Positions 36,826 through 45,174 of a stretch of 64,000 nucleotides of DNA are shown one piece after another. The stretch comes from Xenococcus sp. MO_188.B8. GTDB taxonomy: Bacteria > Cyanobacteriota > Cyanobacteriia > Cyanobacteriales > Xenococcaceae. Every line of letters starts with the position of its first letter. Position 1 is the stretch's first letter. Under the pieces are notes generated by a model. It did no database searches and was not told the DNA's origin. It saw only the letters and a program-made list of their open reading frames with translations. The DNA is taken from assembly GCA_030065615.1 (NCBI GenBank), contig JASJDR010000010.1, positions 1 to 64,000 of the forward strand, written 5' to 3'. A program made the translations under genes and the position numbers.

Positions 36826-39543
36826 CTAAAAAATAACATGATCTAATAGACAAGGTTTACCCAAATAAAATCCTTGGGCATAATCTATTTTAAGCTCTTG
36901 AATGGTATTTAAAATAGCTTGATCTTCGACAAATTCAGCTATGGTTTTCAACCCAATAATTTGAGCAAGATTATTGATAGCTATCACCATAGATTTAGTA
37001 ATAGAGTCATGATTTATTTCCCGAATAAACGAGCCATCGATTTTAACATAATCCACAGGAAGCTCTTTTAAATAGGTCAAGGAAGACATTCCTGTACCGA
37101 AATCATCCAGGGCAAAACTAAATCCCAATTTTTTCAATGATTTAATAAAAGTCGATATTTTGGGTATATTGTCAATTGCGACTGATTCGGTGATTTCAAA
37201 ACAAAATTGTTGCGGGTCGAGATGATACTCACTAATTTTAGATTGTAAAAAATCTAGAAAAATATCGTCGTTTAAAGAAGCACCAGAAAGATTAATAGTA
37301 AAAACATATTTCTGATATTTTTTAGACTCAGTTTCTGTAAGTTGAGTAAATAAATTTTCGATAACCCAACTGTCAATTTGGGGCATCATAGAATAACGAT
37401 TGGCGATCGGCAGAAAATTATTAGGGGAAATGATGACATCATCTTGCTCTCTCAATCTTAGTAAAATTTCAAAATGTTGTCTGCTATCTTCAGTATCTAA
37501 TGGTTTAATAGATTGGGCATACAGACAAAATAGATTTTTTTCTAAAGCATGATGCAGTCTTTTCCTCCAGTTCAAATCTTGTTTTTGCTGTAATTTTAAT
37601 TGAGAGATTTCTTCGTTGTAAATAGCAAAACAATTGCGACCGCGACTTTTGGCAATATATAATGCTTGTTCTCCAGCTTCTATGATTAAACTTGAAGATT
37701 CTTGGATATTAGGAATAGTATTAGCAATGCCAAAACTTAAGGTCACAAAAGAACTGATGGGAGATTTGATATGGGGTAATTGTAATTGATTAATCTTGTT
37801 TTGAATAGCTTTAGCTACTTGTTGCGCTCCTTGAAGATGAGTATGAGGCAGAATTATAGCGAATTTTTCTTCATCATATAAACTCACAAAATCAGCCGAT
37901 CTTCTGAGCGCTTGGGAAAGGATCTTCGCTACATAATGTAAGCATTGTTCTCCTGCTTGTTTGCCATAAAAATTTTTATAAGCCTCAAAATAATCTATAT
38001 CACAGATAATAATTGATAAAGGAGAAGCAAGTCGTTGTAATCTCCGCCATTCTAGAGATAGTTGCCGATCAAGATAACGGCGATTGTAAACTTGAGTTCT
38101 CGGGTCGTAAAGAGCAAGTTTTTGTAGTTGATTGTTTTTTTGTATTAGGTTTTCATTTAGTAAACTTTGTCTAATCGCGATCGCAATTTGACTAACTAAA
38201 TGCCGCAGAAATTTAAGTTCTTGTTGGGACCATATTTTTGGAGCATTGCATTGATGAATAATCAGCCATCCCCACAAAGAAGATGACATCCTCGAATCTG
38301 AATTATTCGGCAAAGGATCAGGATTGGTAATTCCGAAACGGTGACAGTCCGTATCCAACCATTCGAGGTCAAACCATTTTCGTGGGACTTGCCCTAACTT
38401 CGTGAAATTAGTGTGCCCTTGCACTCCCTTGGTCTGATAATCCCACCTCCCTAAATCCCACCACAAAAGAGGGAGGAAATTAAATCTTCTTTCGTAGGGG
38501 AGATTATCGAGGGGTGGGACAAATGGGGAAATGGGGGAATGGGGATCGTATTCTAGAATGGTTGCTAGCCCACCATCAGGCTCACATGTCAGTTCTTTGA
38601 AGTCGTTGGAACTGATAAAGGATGGTAGGGGGATCTGCCCAAAGTCCTTGGAGAACAAATTACACAGACTGGCTTGAGGAGCTCCATCATCAGACGTCAA
38701 CCAAGAGAAGGTGCTAGCAAGTTTGACCTGTTTCTGATTAAGATTTTGAATCCAAATTGGAATCATTACTTGAGCTTTGATTCCTAGTTGAGTTAAGTAT
38801 TGTTTTTCGGCAGAATTGACATCCTGATTATTAACATCTTCGATAACTTGAATATTTTCCTGTTGCTCCCGCTGATATTCAGTAGTAATACTATTACAAA
38901 TTTCAGACAAAAAATTGTTATAACTCTCTGGAATAATTGGGGAGATTGCTACCCCTAATGCTTGGGTAACCAAGGAAGTTTGGTTGTTGGTATAACTACT
39001 AATGACTACGCGATCGCAATTTAATAGTTTTTGAATATTGACTGTTACTTTCTGTAAAATTACTTCTAGGTTTAAAGACTGACGAATATTTTCAGATAAC
39101 TCAAATAAAATCTTTGATTCTTTTTCTTGTCGAATCAAACTTTGCTGGAGCCGTTTGAATTTAAGATGAGTTTCAATTTTAGCTATTAATCCTTCTTGAT
39201 TAATTGGTTTAAAAATATAATCTACTTGATTTAACCGAAAATTATTTATTTGATCTCTAGTCTCTAACTGAGAAATCATCAAAATAATTGGGATCTGCTC
39301 TTCTATTGAAAAATTATATTTTAAATAATGACAAATATCGAATTTATGGTCTGGTTCATCGGGAATATCTAACAATATAAGATCACAATCAACTGATTGC
39401 TCAGTCCCTATCTCTTTATTATGGTTTACCAAAACTTTGTATCCCGCATCTGTAAGATATTTAAATAAAAGATTTGAGGTTCCAGTATTATTATCAAATA
39501 TTAAAATCCGTTCTTTATTTCTAGAATCTATAGAGATGACCAT
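36826..39543 (-). CDS. REC-GAF-GGDEF-EAL cyclic di-GMP phosphodiesterase-like protein
   Basis: 905 residues. Order: receiver (about 11-125, acceptor Asp59), GAF (about 145-460, interrupted by about 144 foreign residues at 275-418), GGDEF (about 470-640) and EAL (about 655-905). The GGDEF signature is replaced by YDEEKF (556-561), so cyclase activity is unlikely. The EAL domain keeps its key residues: FEILLR (691-696), INLSG (750-754), FEITES (782-787), LDDFGTG (812-818), VKIDG (833-837) and YAQGF (888-892). It therefore probably degrades cyclic di-GMP under phospho- and GAF-ligand control. It lies upstream of ntcA on the same strand but about 230 bases away. Confidence 0.9.
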   Translation of the reverse strand: MVISIDSRNKERILIFDNNTGTSNLLFKYLTDAGYKVLVNHNKEIGTEQSVDCDLILLDIPDEPDHKFDICHYLKYNFSIEEQIPIILMISQLETRDQINNFRLNQVDYIFKPINQEGLIAKIETHLKFKRLQQSLIRQEKESKILFELSENIRQSLNLEVILQKVTVNIQKLLNCDRVVISSYTNNQTSLVTQALGVAISPIIPESYNNFLSEICNSITTEYQREQQENIQVIEDVNNQDVNSAEKQYLTQLGIKAQVMIPIWIQNLNQKQVKLASTFSWLTSDDGAPQASLCNLFSKDFGQIPLPSFISSNDFKELTCEPDGGLATILEYDPHSPISPFVPPLDNLPYERRFNFLPLLWWDLGRWDYQTKGVQGHTNFTKLGQVPRKWFDLEWLDTDCHRFGITNPDPLPNNSDSRMSSSLWGWLIIHQCNAPKIWSQQELKFLRHLVSQIAIAIRQSLLNENLIQKNNQLQKLALYDPRTQVYNRRYLDRQLSLEWRRLQRLASPLSIIICDIDYFEAYKNFYGKQAGEQCLHYVAKILSQALRRSADFVSLYDEEKFAIILPHTHLQGAQQVAKAIQNKINQLQLPHIKSPISSFVTLSFGIANTIPNIQESSSLIIEAGEQALYIAKSRGRNCFAIYNEEISQLKLQQKQDLNWRKRLHHALEKNLFCLYAQSIKPLDTEDSRQHFEILLRLREQDDVIISPNNFLPIANRYSMMPQIDSWVIENLFTQLTETESKKYQKYVFTINLSGASLNDDIFLDFLQSKISEYHLDPQQFCFEITESVAIDNIPKISTFIKSLKKLGFSFALDDFGTGMSSLTYLKELPVDYVKIDGSFIREINHDSITKSMVIAINNLAQIIGLKTIAEFVEDQAILNTIQELKIDYAQGFYLGKPCLLDHVIF
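38290..38721 (-). other. In-frame foreign insertion in the GAF domain
   Basis: About 144 codons between VKLA (273-276) and the SSLWGWLI strand (421-428), which in an ordinary GAF domain nearly adjoin. The inserted text is rich in Pro, Trp and Asp and lacks domain-like pattern. The DNA contains foldback sequence (CCTCCCT/AGGGAGG near 38446-38476) and runs such as GGGGAAATGGGGGAATGGGG, typical of intergenic repeats, but no stop codon. It looks like a mobile intergenic element that landed in frame. Confidence 0.6.
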
Positions 39544-39672
39544 ACAAGAGCTAATGCTTTCTTTAAATTCTATTGTTCCCTAACTAATTTAACTTATCTT
39601 TTGCTTCATGATACATCCCCAGACATACTTAAATCAGGGATAAAAAAGAGACAATGATGGCTTTTTGTCCGT

Positions 39673-39688
39673 AAAAATACGTATTTTT
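39673..39688. repeat. 16-base perfect palindrome upstream of the GGDEF-EAL gene
   Basis: AAAAATACGTATTTTT, about 130 bases before the start codon at 39543. A second TACGTA hexamer-like site (CTTACGTATTG) follows near 39712. It could be an operator for a dimeric regulator, but no factor is suggested by the sequence. Confidence 0.5.
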
Positions 39689-39763
39689 GACGATAAACTA
39701 ACTCTAAATACTTACGTATTGAGAATTGGAACTTAAAAATTGAAAATTCTAGCCACTTAATTT

Positions 39764-40078
39764 CTATTCATCAACTTCTGTCCAGGTTTCCCAGCCTTCT
39801 CTAAACAGGAAGCTCACAATCATTAATCCTACAAGAGGATCGGCTTGCTAACATCCGAACCAGTAGTTACAGTTTAAACTTCGGGCTCAAGATAACGATG
39901 TTGCTGTAACCGCCAGATTAATATTAGCCCCGATAGCGATTCGATAATGCTATCGAGTCCAAACCCAATTAAAGCAATGCTATTGCCGCTGCTACCAAAA
40001 GAAAGTGAAGAGAGTGCTTCGAGAAAGCTGTAGCAACAGTAAAATATTCTAACCGTAAACCTTTTTGGTAGAGATTAT
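39764..40078 (-). pseudogene. Decayed cation-efflux (CDF-like) transporter fragment
   Basis: The minus strand encodes GLRLEYFTVATAFS, later a stop, then LGLDSIIESLSGLILIWRLQQHR, and after a large deletion LLVGLMIVSFLFREGWETWTE and a stop. These match the first helix, the GxGxDSxxEslSG metal-site helix and a late helix (GLMIV..LFREGWE) of cation diffusion facilitator-type transporters. With stops and a missing middle it cannot be functional. It occupies most of the 610-base gap between 39543 and 40154. Confidence 0.7.
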
Positions 40079-40153
40079 TCACCGACAGTAACCTCGTCTC
40101 AATGTTCGGAAATTCTAGTGATATATTGATTGTTCTTGGTTCTCAGAAAAAAA

Positions 40154-41242
40154 TTACTTATCTATCAAAAGGGGTTGATATAGCTTGTCTGGTAATCTAG
40201 CTTTTTTTGTATCATCCCTCGACAATGGTGCTAGATCAATCATGTGAAACCAAGATATTGAAGAGAGACTTTTACTCTCTATATCCCAGGTAATACTGGT
40301 ATTCTGGCTTATATTTAAAGGTATTTCCGCTAGAGGAGCAAATTGCTTCTTAATTTCTGGTGAATTGAGACTAAAAATTTCTTGAGGATGGGGTAGTGTA
40401 GCACTCTGGTTTAGTCGACGTAACTCATAGCGAAAAACCCCAGGCGGCCAAATTTTAACCAATATTTCTTCATCAATTATTCTAATGGGGACATCCTCGC
40501 CGGTTCCTGCTTTTTCAAAATAAATGTCATCATCAATCGCGATCGCGATATGATCGAGATATTCATAGCCAGTTAAACTCTTATGCATGACTAAAATAAT
40601 ATCCCCTGGTTTACTTAAGGCATTAGGAATAGGAAATTCTGAAGGTTCTTGTAAACTCAGGAGTAGGTTAGAATTTTTGCGAAGTTGAGCTAGCATAACC
40701 GAAGCTTGAGCCATAAAAATGGACGGCTCAGTCTGAGAATGTTTAGCTGCCCGTAAAACTTCGTAGACCAGTCCCCAACAGTTCATGTATAAATATTTTT
40801 TTAAGTTATTTTGGGAAGAAGATAATAATCCCCTAAAATTCCAATCTTTACTTTTCAGTGACGTTTCTTCAGGGATAAATCGATGACCATTGAGAGCTTG
40901 GATTAATGGCGGTAAGAAATCTATCAGTTGGTAGGATTTATTTTGATCGTAATTAACAGCAGTTTGTGATTTACTCCATCCACTGTAGGTATTTTTTAAA
41001 GCGATAAATTCTTGCTCAGAAATTTTCCCAAAATGAAAGGATAGTCGATTTTTCCAGAATTCTAAAGGACTACTATCATCTATCGTGATTAGACATTGAT
41101 GTTCGATGTTTCTCGCTTCAAAAAGCTGAAGAGAACATGATTTGATTTGGTCATCCTTAAGCAGGACAAATTCTGCCTTGGCAGTCTTAGGCATCAAAAG
41201 CAAAATGCCAGAGATAAAAACTATTTTACAAAGAGAATACAT
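40154..41242 (-). CDS. Exported NlpC/P60-like cysteine hydrolase, hypothetical
   Basis: 362 residues with a clear signal peptide (1-23, ending AKA). The centre resembles a papain-like NlpC/P60 core: Cys155 in MNCWGLVYE opening a helix, then LSKPGDIILV strand, YLDHIAIAID with His231 and YFEKAG with Glu243 as possible third residue. Such enzymes cut peptidoglycan or related amide bonds. N- and C-terminal parts have no recognisable domain. It stands upstream of no obvious partner; a coiled-coil protein gene lies 62 bases before it on the same strand. Confidence 0.6.
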   Translation of the reverse strand: MYSLCKIVFISGILLLMPKTAKAEFVLLKDDQIKSCSLQLFEARNIEHQCLITIDDSSPLEFWKNRLSFHFGKISEQEFIALKNTYSGWSKSQTAVNYDQNKSYQLIDFLPPLIQALNGHRFIPEETSLKSKDWNFRGLLSSSQNNLKKYLYMNCWGLVYEVLRAAKHSQTEPSIFMAQASVMLAQLRKNSNLLLSLQEPSEFPIPNALSKPGDIILVMHKSLTGYEYLDHIAIAIDDDIYFEKAGTGEDVPIRIIDEEILVKIWPPGVFRYELRRLNQSATLPHPQEIFSLNSPEIKKQFAPLAEIPLNISQNTSITWDIESKSLSSISWFHMIDLAPLSRDDTKKARLPDKLYQPLLIDK

Positions 41243-41304
41243 GGCGATCAGATAATGTAAGGGCGAACAACATATCGCCCTTTACTTGGCGCAATTGATA
41301 ACTC

Positions 41305-43704
41305 TTAAAAAGTACCGATAAAGTAACTTTGAGCAAGTATTGCGGATAAAACAACAGATATGAGTGCGAGTACGATAATGATGGTAGTTTGGATTTTATT
41401 ACTCTTACTTTGTTGCGCTACTAAAGACAATTGTTCATCTAACTGAGTTTGTAAACTGTTGACGGAATTTTCTTGTTCTGATGATGCTTTTTGTAAGGAG
41501 TCATAACCTGATTGTTGCTGAGATAACTGTTGTTGAAGTTGAGTAATTTCCTCTTCTAGATTTTGGTTATCGGCTGTAACTTTTTGTGATTTAGTTTTTT
41601 CTTGGGTTAATTCTTGTTGAAGATTGGTGATATTTTTGTTGCGATCGCTTAGTTGTTTTTCTAGTGTTTGGCCCTGAGTTTTTTGCTGAGATAGTTGTTG
41701 TTGTAAGTTAGCAGTTTCTTGTCTGCGATCGCTAATTTCTTGATTGAGACTATTAGTTATCTCTTCTTGTCTTTGAATTTCAGTTTGCTGCTCATCTAGT
41801 TGTTGTTGGAGGGAATTATTAGCTTCTGTTTGTTGAGATAGTTGCTGATTGATCTTATTAACTTGCTCTTCTTTCTCTTGTAATTGTTGTTGTAGGTGCT
41901 CACGGTTATTAGTTAATTCCTGAACTTGATTGTCCTTATCTTCTAATTGCTGTTGTAAATTGCCAATTTCTCCTGATTTAATTTCTAATTGTTCTTGGAG
42001 GGAATTATTAGCTTCTGTTTGTTGAGACAGTTGCTGATTGATATTGTCAACTTGACCTTCTTTCTCTTGTAATTGTTGTTGTATGCTATCGCGATCGTTA
42101 GTTAATTCTTGAACTTGATTATTCTTATCCTCTAGTTGTTGTTGTAGATGCTCACGGTTATCAGTTAATTCCTGAACTTGATTATTCTTATCTTCTAATT
42201 GCTGTTGTAAATTGCCAATTTCTCCTGATTTAATTTCTAATTGTTCTTGGAGGGAATTGTTAGCTTCTGTTTGTTGAGACAGTTGCTGATTTATATTGTC
42301 AACTTGACCTTCTTTCTCTTGCAACTGCTGTTGTAGATTATCGCGGTTATTAGCTAATTCTTGAGCCTGATGCTCCTTGTCTTCTAATTGCTGTTGCAGA
42401 TTGCCAGTTTCTATTTCTTTAACTGCTAATTGTTTTTGCAGAGAATTGTTAGCTTCTGTTTGTTGAGACAGTTGCTGATTGATATCGTCAACTTGACTGT
42501 CTTTCTCTTGTAGCTGTTGTTGTAGATTCCCAATTTCTGTCTCTTTGTCTTGCCATTGCTGTTGTAGATTATCACGACTATTAGCTAATTCTTGAACCTG
42601 ATGCTCTTTGTCTTCTAATTGCTGTTGCAGATTGCCAATTTCTATTTCTTTAACTGCTAATTGTTTTTGCAGAGAATTGTTATCTTCTGTTTGTTGAGAC
42701 AGTTGCTGATTGATATCGTCAACTTGACTGTCTTTCTCTTGTAGCTGTTGTTGTAGATTCCCAATTTCTGTCTCTTTATCTTGCCATTGCTGTTGTAGAT
42801 TATCACGACTATTAGCTAATTCTTGAGCCTGATGCTCCTTGTCTTCTAATTGCTGTTGCAGATTGCCAATTTCTGTTTCTTTCACTGCTAATTGTTTTTG
42901 CAGAGAATTGTTAGCTTCTGTTTGTTGAGACAGTTGCTGATTGATCTTGCCAACTTGTTCTTCTTTCTCTTGTAGCTGCTGTTGTAGATGATCGTGGTTG
43001 TTAGTTAATTCTTGAAATTGATCATTCTTATCTGCTAATTGCTGTTGCAGACTGCCCATTTCTGCTTCTTTAATTTCTAATTGTTCCTGAAGAGAATTGT
43101 CAGTTTCAGCACTTTCTTTATATTGTTCTAACTGTTTTTCTAACTGATTAATAACTGTATCTTGTTCCTCAATTTTTGCAGTCAAACTCGCGCGTTCCTT
43201 TTGTGAAGCTTTCCTCTCTTGCGTTTTAAGTTGAGCTTCCAGTTGTTTAATCTTTGCTACTTGAGCTTCAGAACTTTCATGCAAATCCTGATAACTAGCA
43301 ATTTTTTCCACTAACTTATTTTCTAATTCTTGAATTAATAAATCAGATTCTGTATCCGTCTTAGCTTCAACTTTTTTCTCGGATTTTTCTCCTTGAGAAA
43401 CAATAGCCTCAGTCTCAACAACACCTTCAATTATCTCGATATCTTTAGTATCCGCATTAGCTTCAGTCTCAGCTGTAATAGTAATAGTTTTCTTTGCATT
43501 CTGGCTAGAAATCGCGATCGTGCCTGTCACTAAACCTTCAATTAATTTAGATCTAGATAAGCCTGTACCCTTAGCCATTCTTTCAATATTAATTACGGCA
43601 TCATTGGTTAAAGATATTCCCACTTGTTTCTTGTCAAGAATACTATTATTTTTAGCAGGAGCTTTACGATTTTTTCTAGTCATATTATTAGTTTTCCTAG
43701 CCAT
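41305..43704 (-). CDS. Ribbon-helix-helix protein with giant coiled coil and membrane tail
   Basis: 799 residues from the ATG at 43704, which has a GGAG ribosome site 8 bases upstream; a TTG start at 43719 would add five residues. A very basic head (1-25) and a CopG/Arc-like ribbon-helix-helix segment (about 26-65: VGISLTNDAVINIERMAKG then SRSKLIEGLV) are followed by an acidic linker, a continuous Gln/Glu-rich coiled coil (about 125-765) and one C-terminal membrane helix (about 772-792) with a short outside tail. The coiled coil is built from tandem segments that repeat nearly unchanged in DNA; neighbouring copies are offset by 231, 252 or 189 bases, all whole numbers of heptads. A tail-anchored DNA-tethering role is an inference. 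No partner genes are evident. Confidence 0.8.
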   Translation of the reverse strand: MARKTNNMTRKNRKAPAKNNSILDKKQVGISLTNDAVINIERMAKGTGLSRSKLIEGLVTGTIAISSQNAKKTITITAETEANADTKDIEIIEGVVETEAIVSQGEKSEKKVEAKTDTESDLLIQELENKLVEKIASYQDLHESSEAQVAKIKQLEAQLKTQERKASQKERASLTAKIEEQDTVINQLEKQLEQYKESAETDNSLQEQLEIKEAEMGSLQQQLADKNDQFQELTNNHDHLQQQLQEKEEQVGKINQQLSQQTEANNSLQKQLAVKETEIGNLQQQLEDKEHQAQELANSRDNLQQQWQDKETEIGNLQQQLQEKDSQVDDINQQLSQQTEDNNSLQKQLAVKEIEIGNLQQQLEDKEHQVQELANSRDNLQQQWQDKETEIGNLQQQLQEKDSQVDDINQQLSQQTEANNSLQKQLAVKEIETGNLQQQLEDKEHQAQELANNRDNLQQQLQEKEGQVDNINQQLSQQTEANNSLQEQLEIKSGEIGNLQQQLEDKNNQVQELTDNREHLQQQLEDKNNQVQELTNDRDSIQQQLQEKEGQVDNINQQLSQQTEANNSLQEQLEIKSGEIGNLQQQLEDKDNQVQELTNNREHLQQQLQEKEEQVNKINQQLSQQTEANNSLQQQLDEQQTEIQRQEEITNSLNQEISDRRQETANLQQQLSQQKTQGQTLEKQLSDRNKNITNLQQELTQEKTKSQKVTADNQNLEEEITQLQQQLSQQQSGYDSLQKASSEQENSVNSLQTQLDEQLSLVAQQSKSNKIQTTIIIVLALISVVLSAILAQSYFIGTF

Positions 43705-43979
43705 ATTATAAATCTCCAATGTAAGTTAAACTCTCATGTCTAACGAATTAAATGAGCTTAGGTCGTTGGGATTGCTGGAATATTAACTCAACTCCATTAT
43801 CTCTAGCTCTGCTCCCAAATACCGTGACTTAATAGTATAGATTAGCAGGGGACTTTAATAGGGAAAAGTTTAGATTTTAATAACTATTCTTATCTTTGCT
43901 ATTTATTACTAAAGCAAAAAATAACAAATCAGACTATACAATAGTAAAGTATACTAACTTACTTCCAAATTTAGTCTGT

Positions 43980-45062
43980 ATGTCTAGTTTGACCGTAAAT
44001 CTGCCCCAAAATTCCTATGAAATTGCGATCGCATCTGGTAACCTATCGCAATTGGGTAGCCAAATGCAACAGCTAAATCTTGGGAAAAAAGTATTATTAA
44101 TTTCTAATCCAGAAATATTTAACTATTATGGCGATATTTGCCTAAAATCTCTAGAAAACGCGGGTTTTGAAGTCTTCAAACATCTAATTCCTGCAGGAGA
44201 AACCTATAAACATCTTCAGTCGATCGAGAAAGTTTACGATACGGCTTTAGCTAATCGCCTAGAACGTTCCTCCACTTTAGTAGCATTAGGTGGTGGTGTC
44301 ATTGGAGATATGACAGGTTTTGCGGCTGCGACTTGGTTGCGGGGAGTGAACTTTGTCCAAGTACCAACATCTTTACTCGCGATGGTAGATGCTTCTGTGG
44401 GAGGAAAAACAGGAGTCAATCATCCTCGGGGTAAAAATCTGATTGGTGCCTTTTATCAACCGAAGTTAGTTCTTATCGATCCTGATGTCTTAAATACTCT
44501 TCCTGAACGAGAATTTCGTGCGGGAATGGCAGAAGTTATCAAATACGGTATTATCTGGGATGAGGATTTATTTACTAAATTAGAACAAGCATCAAATATA
44601 GATAGCTTCCAAACTATTGAGCAAGAATTATTAGCAACAATTTTAATCCGTTCTTGCCAAGCTAAAGCAGATGTTGTCAGTCAAGATGAAAAAGAATCAG
44701 GAATTCGAGCTATTTTAAATTATGGTCATACGATTGGTCATGCAGTAGAAAGTTTAACTAATTATCAGGAATTTGTTCATGGAGAAGCAGTAGCTATTGG
44801 GATGGTTGCTGCGGGGAAAATTGCGGTAAATATGGGATTATGGACTGCAACAGAAGCCCAACGGCAAGATGCTTTAATTAAGAAAAGCCAATTGCCAATA
44901 GAAATTCCTAGTACTTTAAAATTGAATGATATTTTGTCAACCTTACAAAGTGATAAAAAGGTCAAAGCAGGAAAAGTTAGATTTGTACTTCCTACTACTA
45001 TTGGCAAAGTAATTATTACTGACAAGGTTACCGAAGAAGTTATTCTTAAAGCTCTTTATTAA
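43980..45062 (+). CDS. aroB: 3-Dehydroquinate synthase
   Basis: 360 residues from ATG 43980 ([17 protein letters not shown]), which fits the family N terminus better than the frame's first start at 43896. Converts DAHP to 3-dehydroquinate, the second step of the shikimate pathway, using NAD and a divalent metal. Visible: the nucleotide loop [34 protein letters not shown], the metal ligand in MAEVIKYG, and the metal histidines in HTIGHAVE and [10 protein letters not shown]. The enzyme appears complete. Confidence 0.95.
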   Translation: MSSLTVNLPQNSYEIAIASGNLSQLGSQMQQLNLGKKVLLISNPEIFNYYGDICLKSLENAGFEVFKHLIPAGETYKHLQSIEKVYDTALANRLERSSTLVALGGGVIGDMTGFAAATWLRGVNFVQVPTSLLAMVDASVGGKTGVNHPRGKNLIGAFYQPKLVLIDPDVLNTLPEREFRAGMAEVIKYGIIWDEDLFTKLEQASNIDSFQTIEQELLATILIRSCQAKADVVSQDEKESGIRAILNYGHTIGHAVESLTNYQEFVHGEAVAIGMVAAGKIAVNMGLWTATEAQRQDALIKKSQLPIEIPSTLKLNDILSTLQSDKKVKAGKVRFVLPTTIGKVIITDKVTEEVILKALY

Positions 45063-45174
45063 TTGATATCAAAATTTCACTTAACACTCAAGACAATCGC
45101 TAATATCTTAAACCCATCCACTGAGGTTAATTGTTGCTCTAAAATTTATTTATTCAAAAAAGCCTAATTAATTA

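Noticed and set aside
36648..36839. 63-codon minus-strand frame between ntcA and the GGDEF-EAL gene
   Set aside because: It overlaps the end of the EAL gene, its composition looks like translated intergenic repeat, and no family resemblance is seen.
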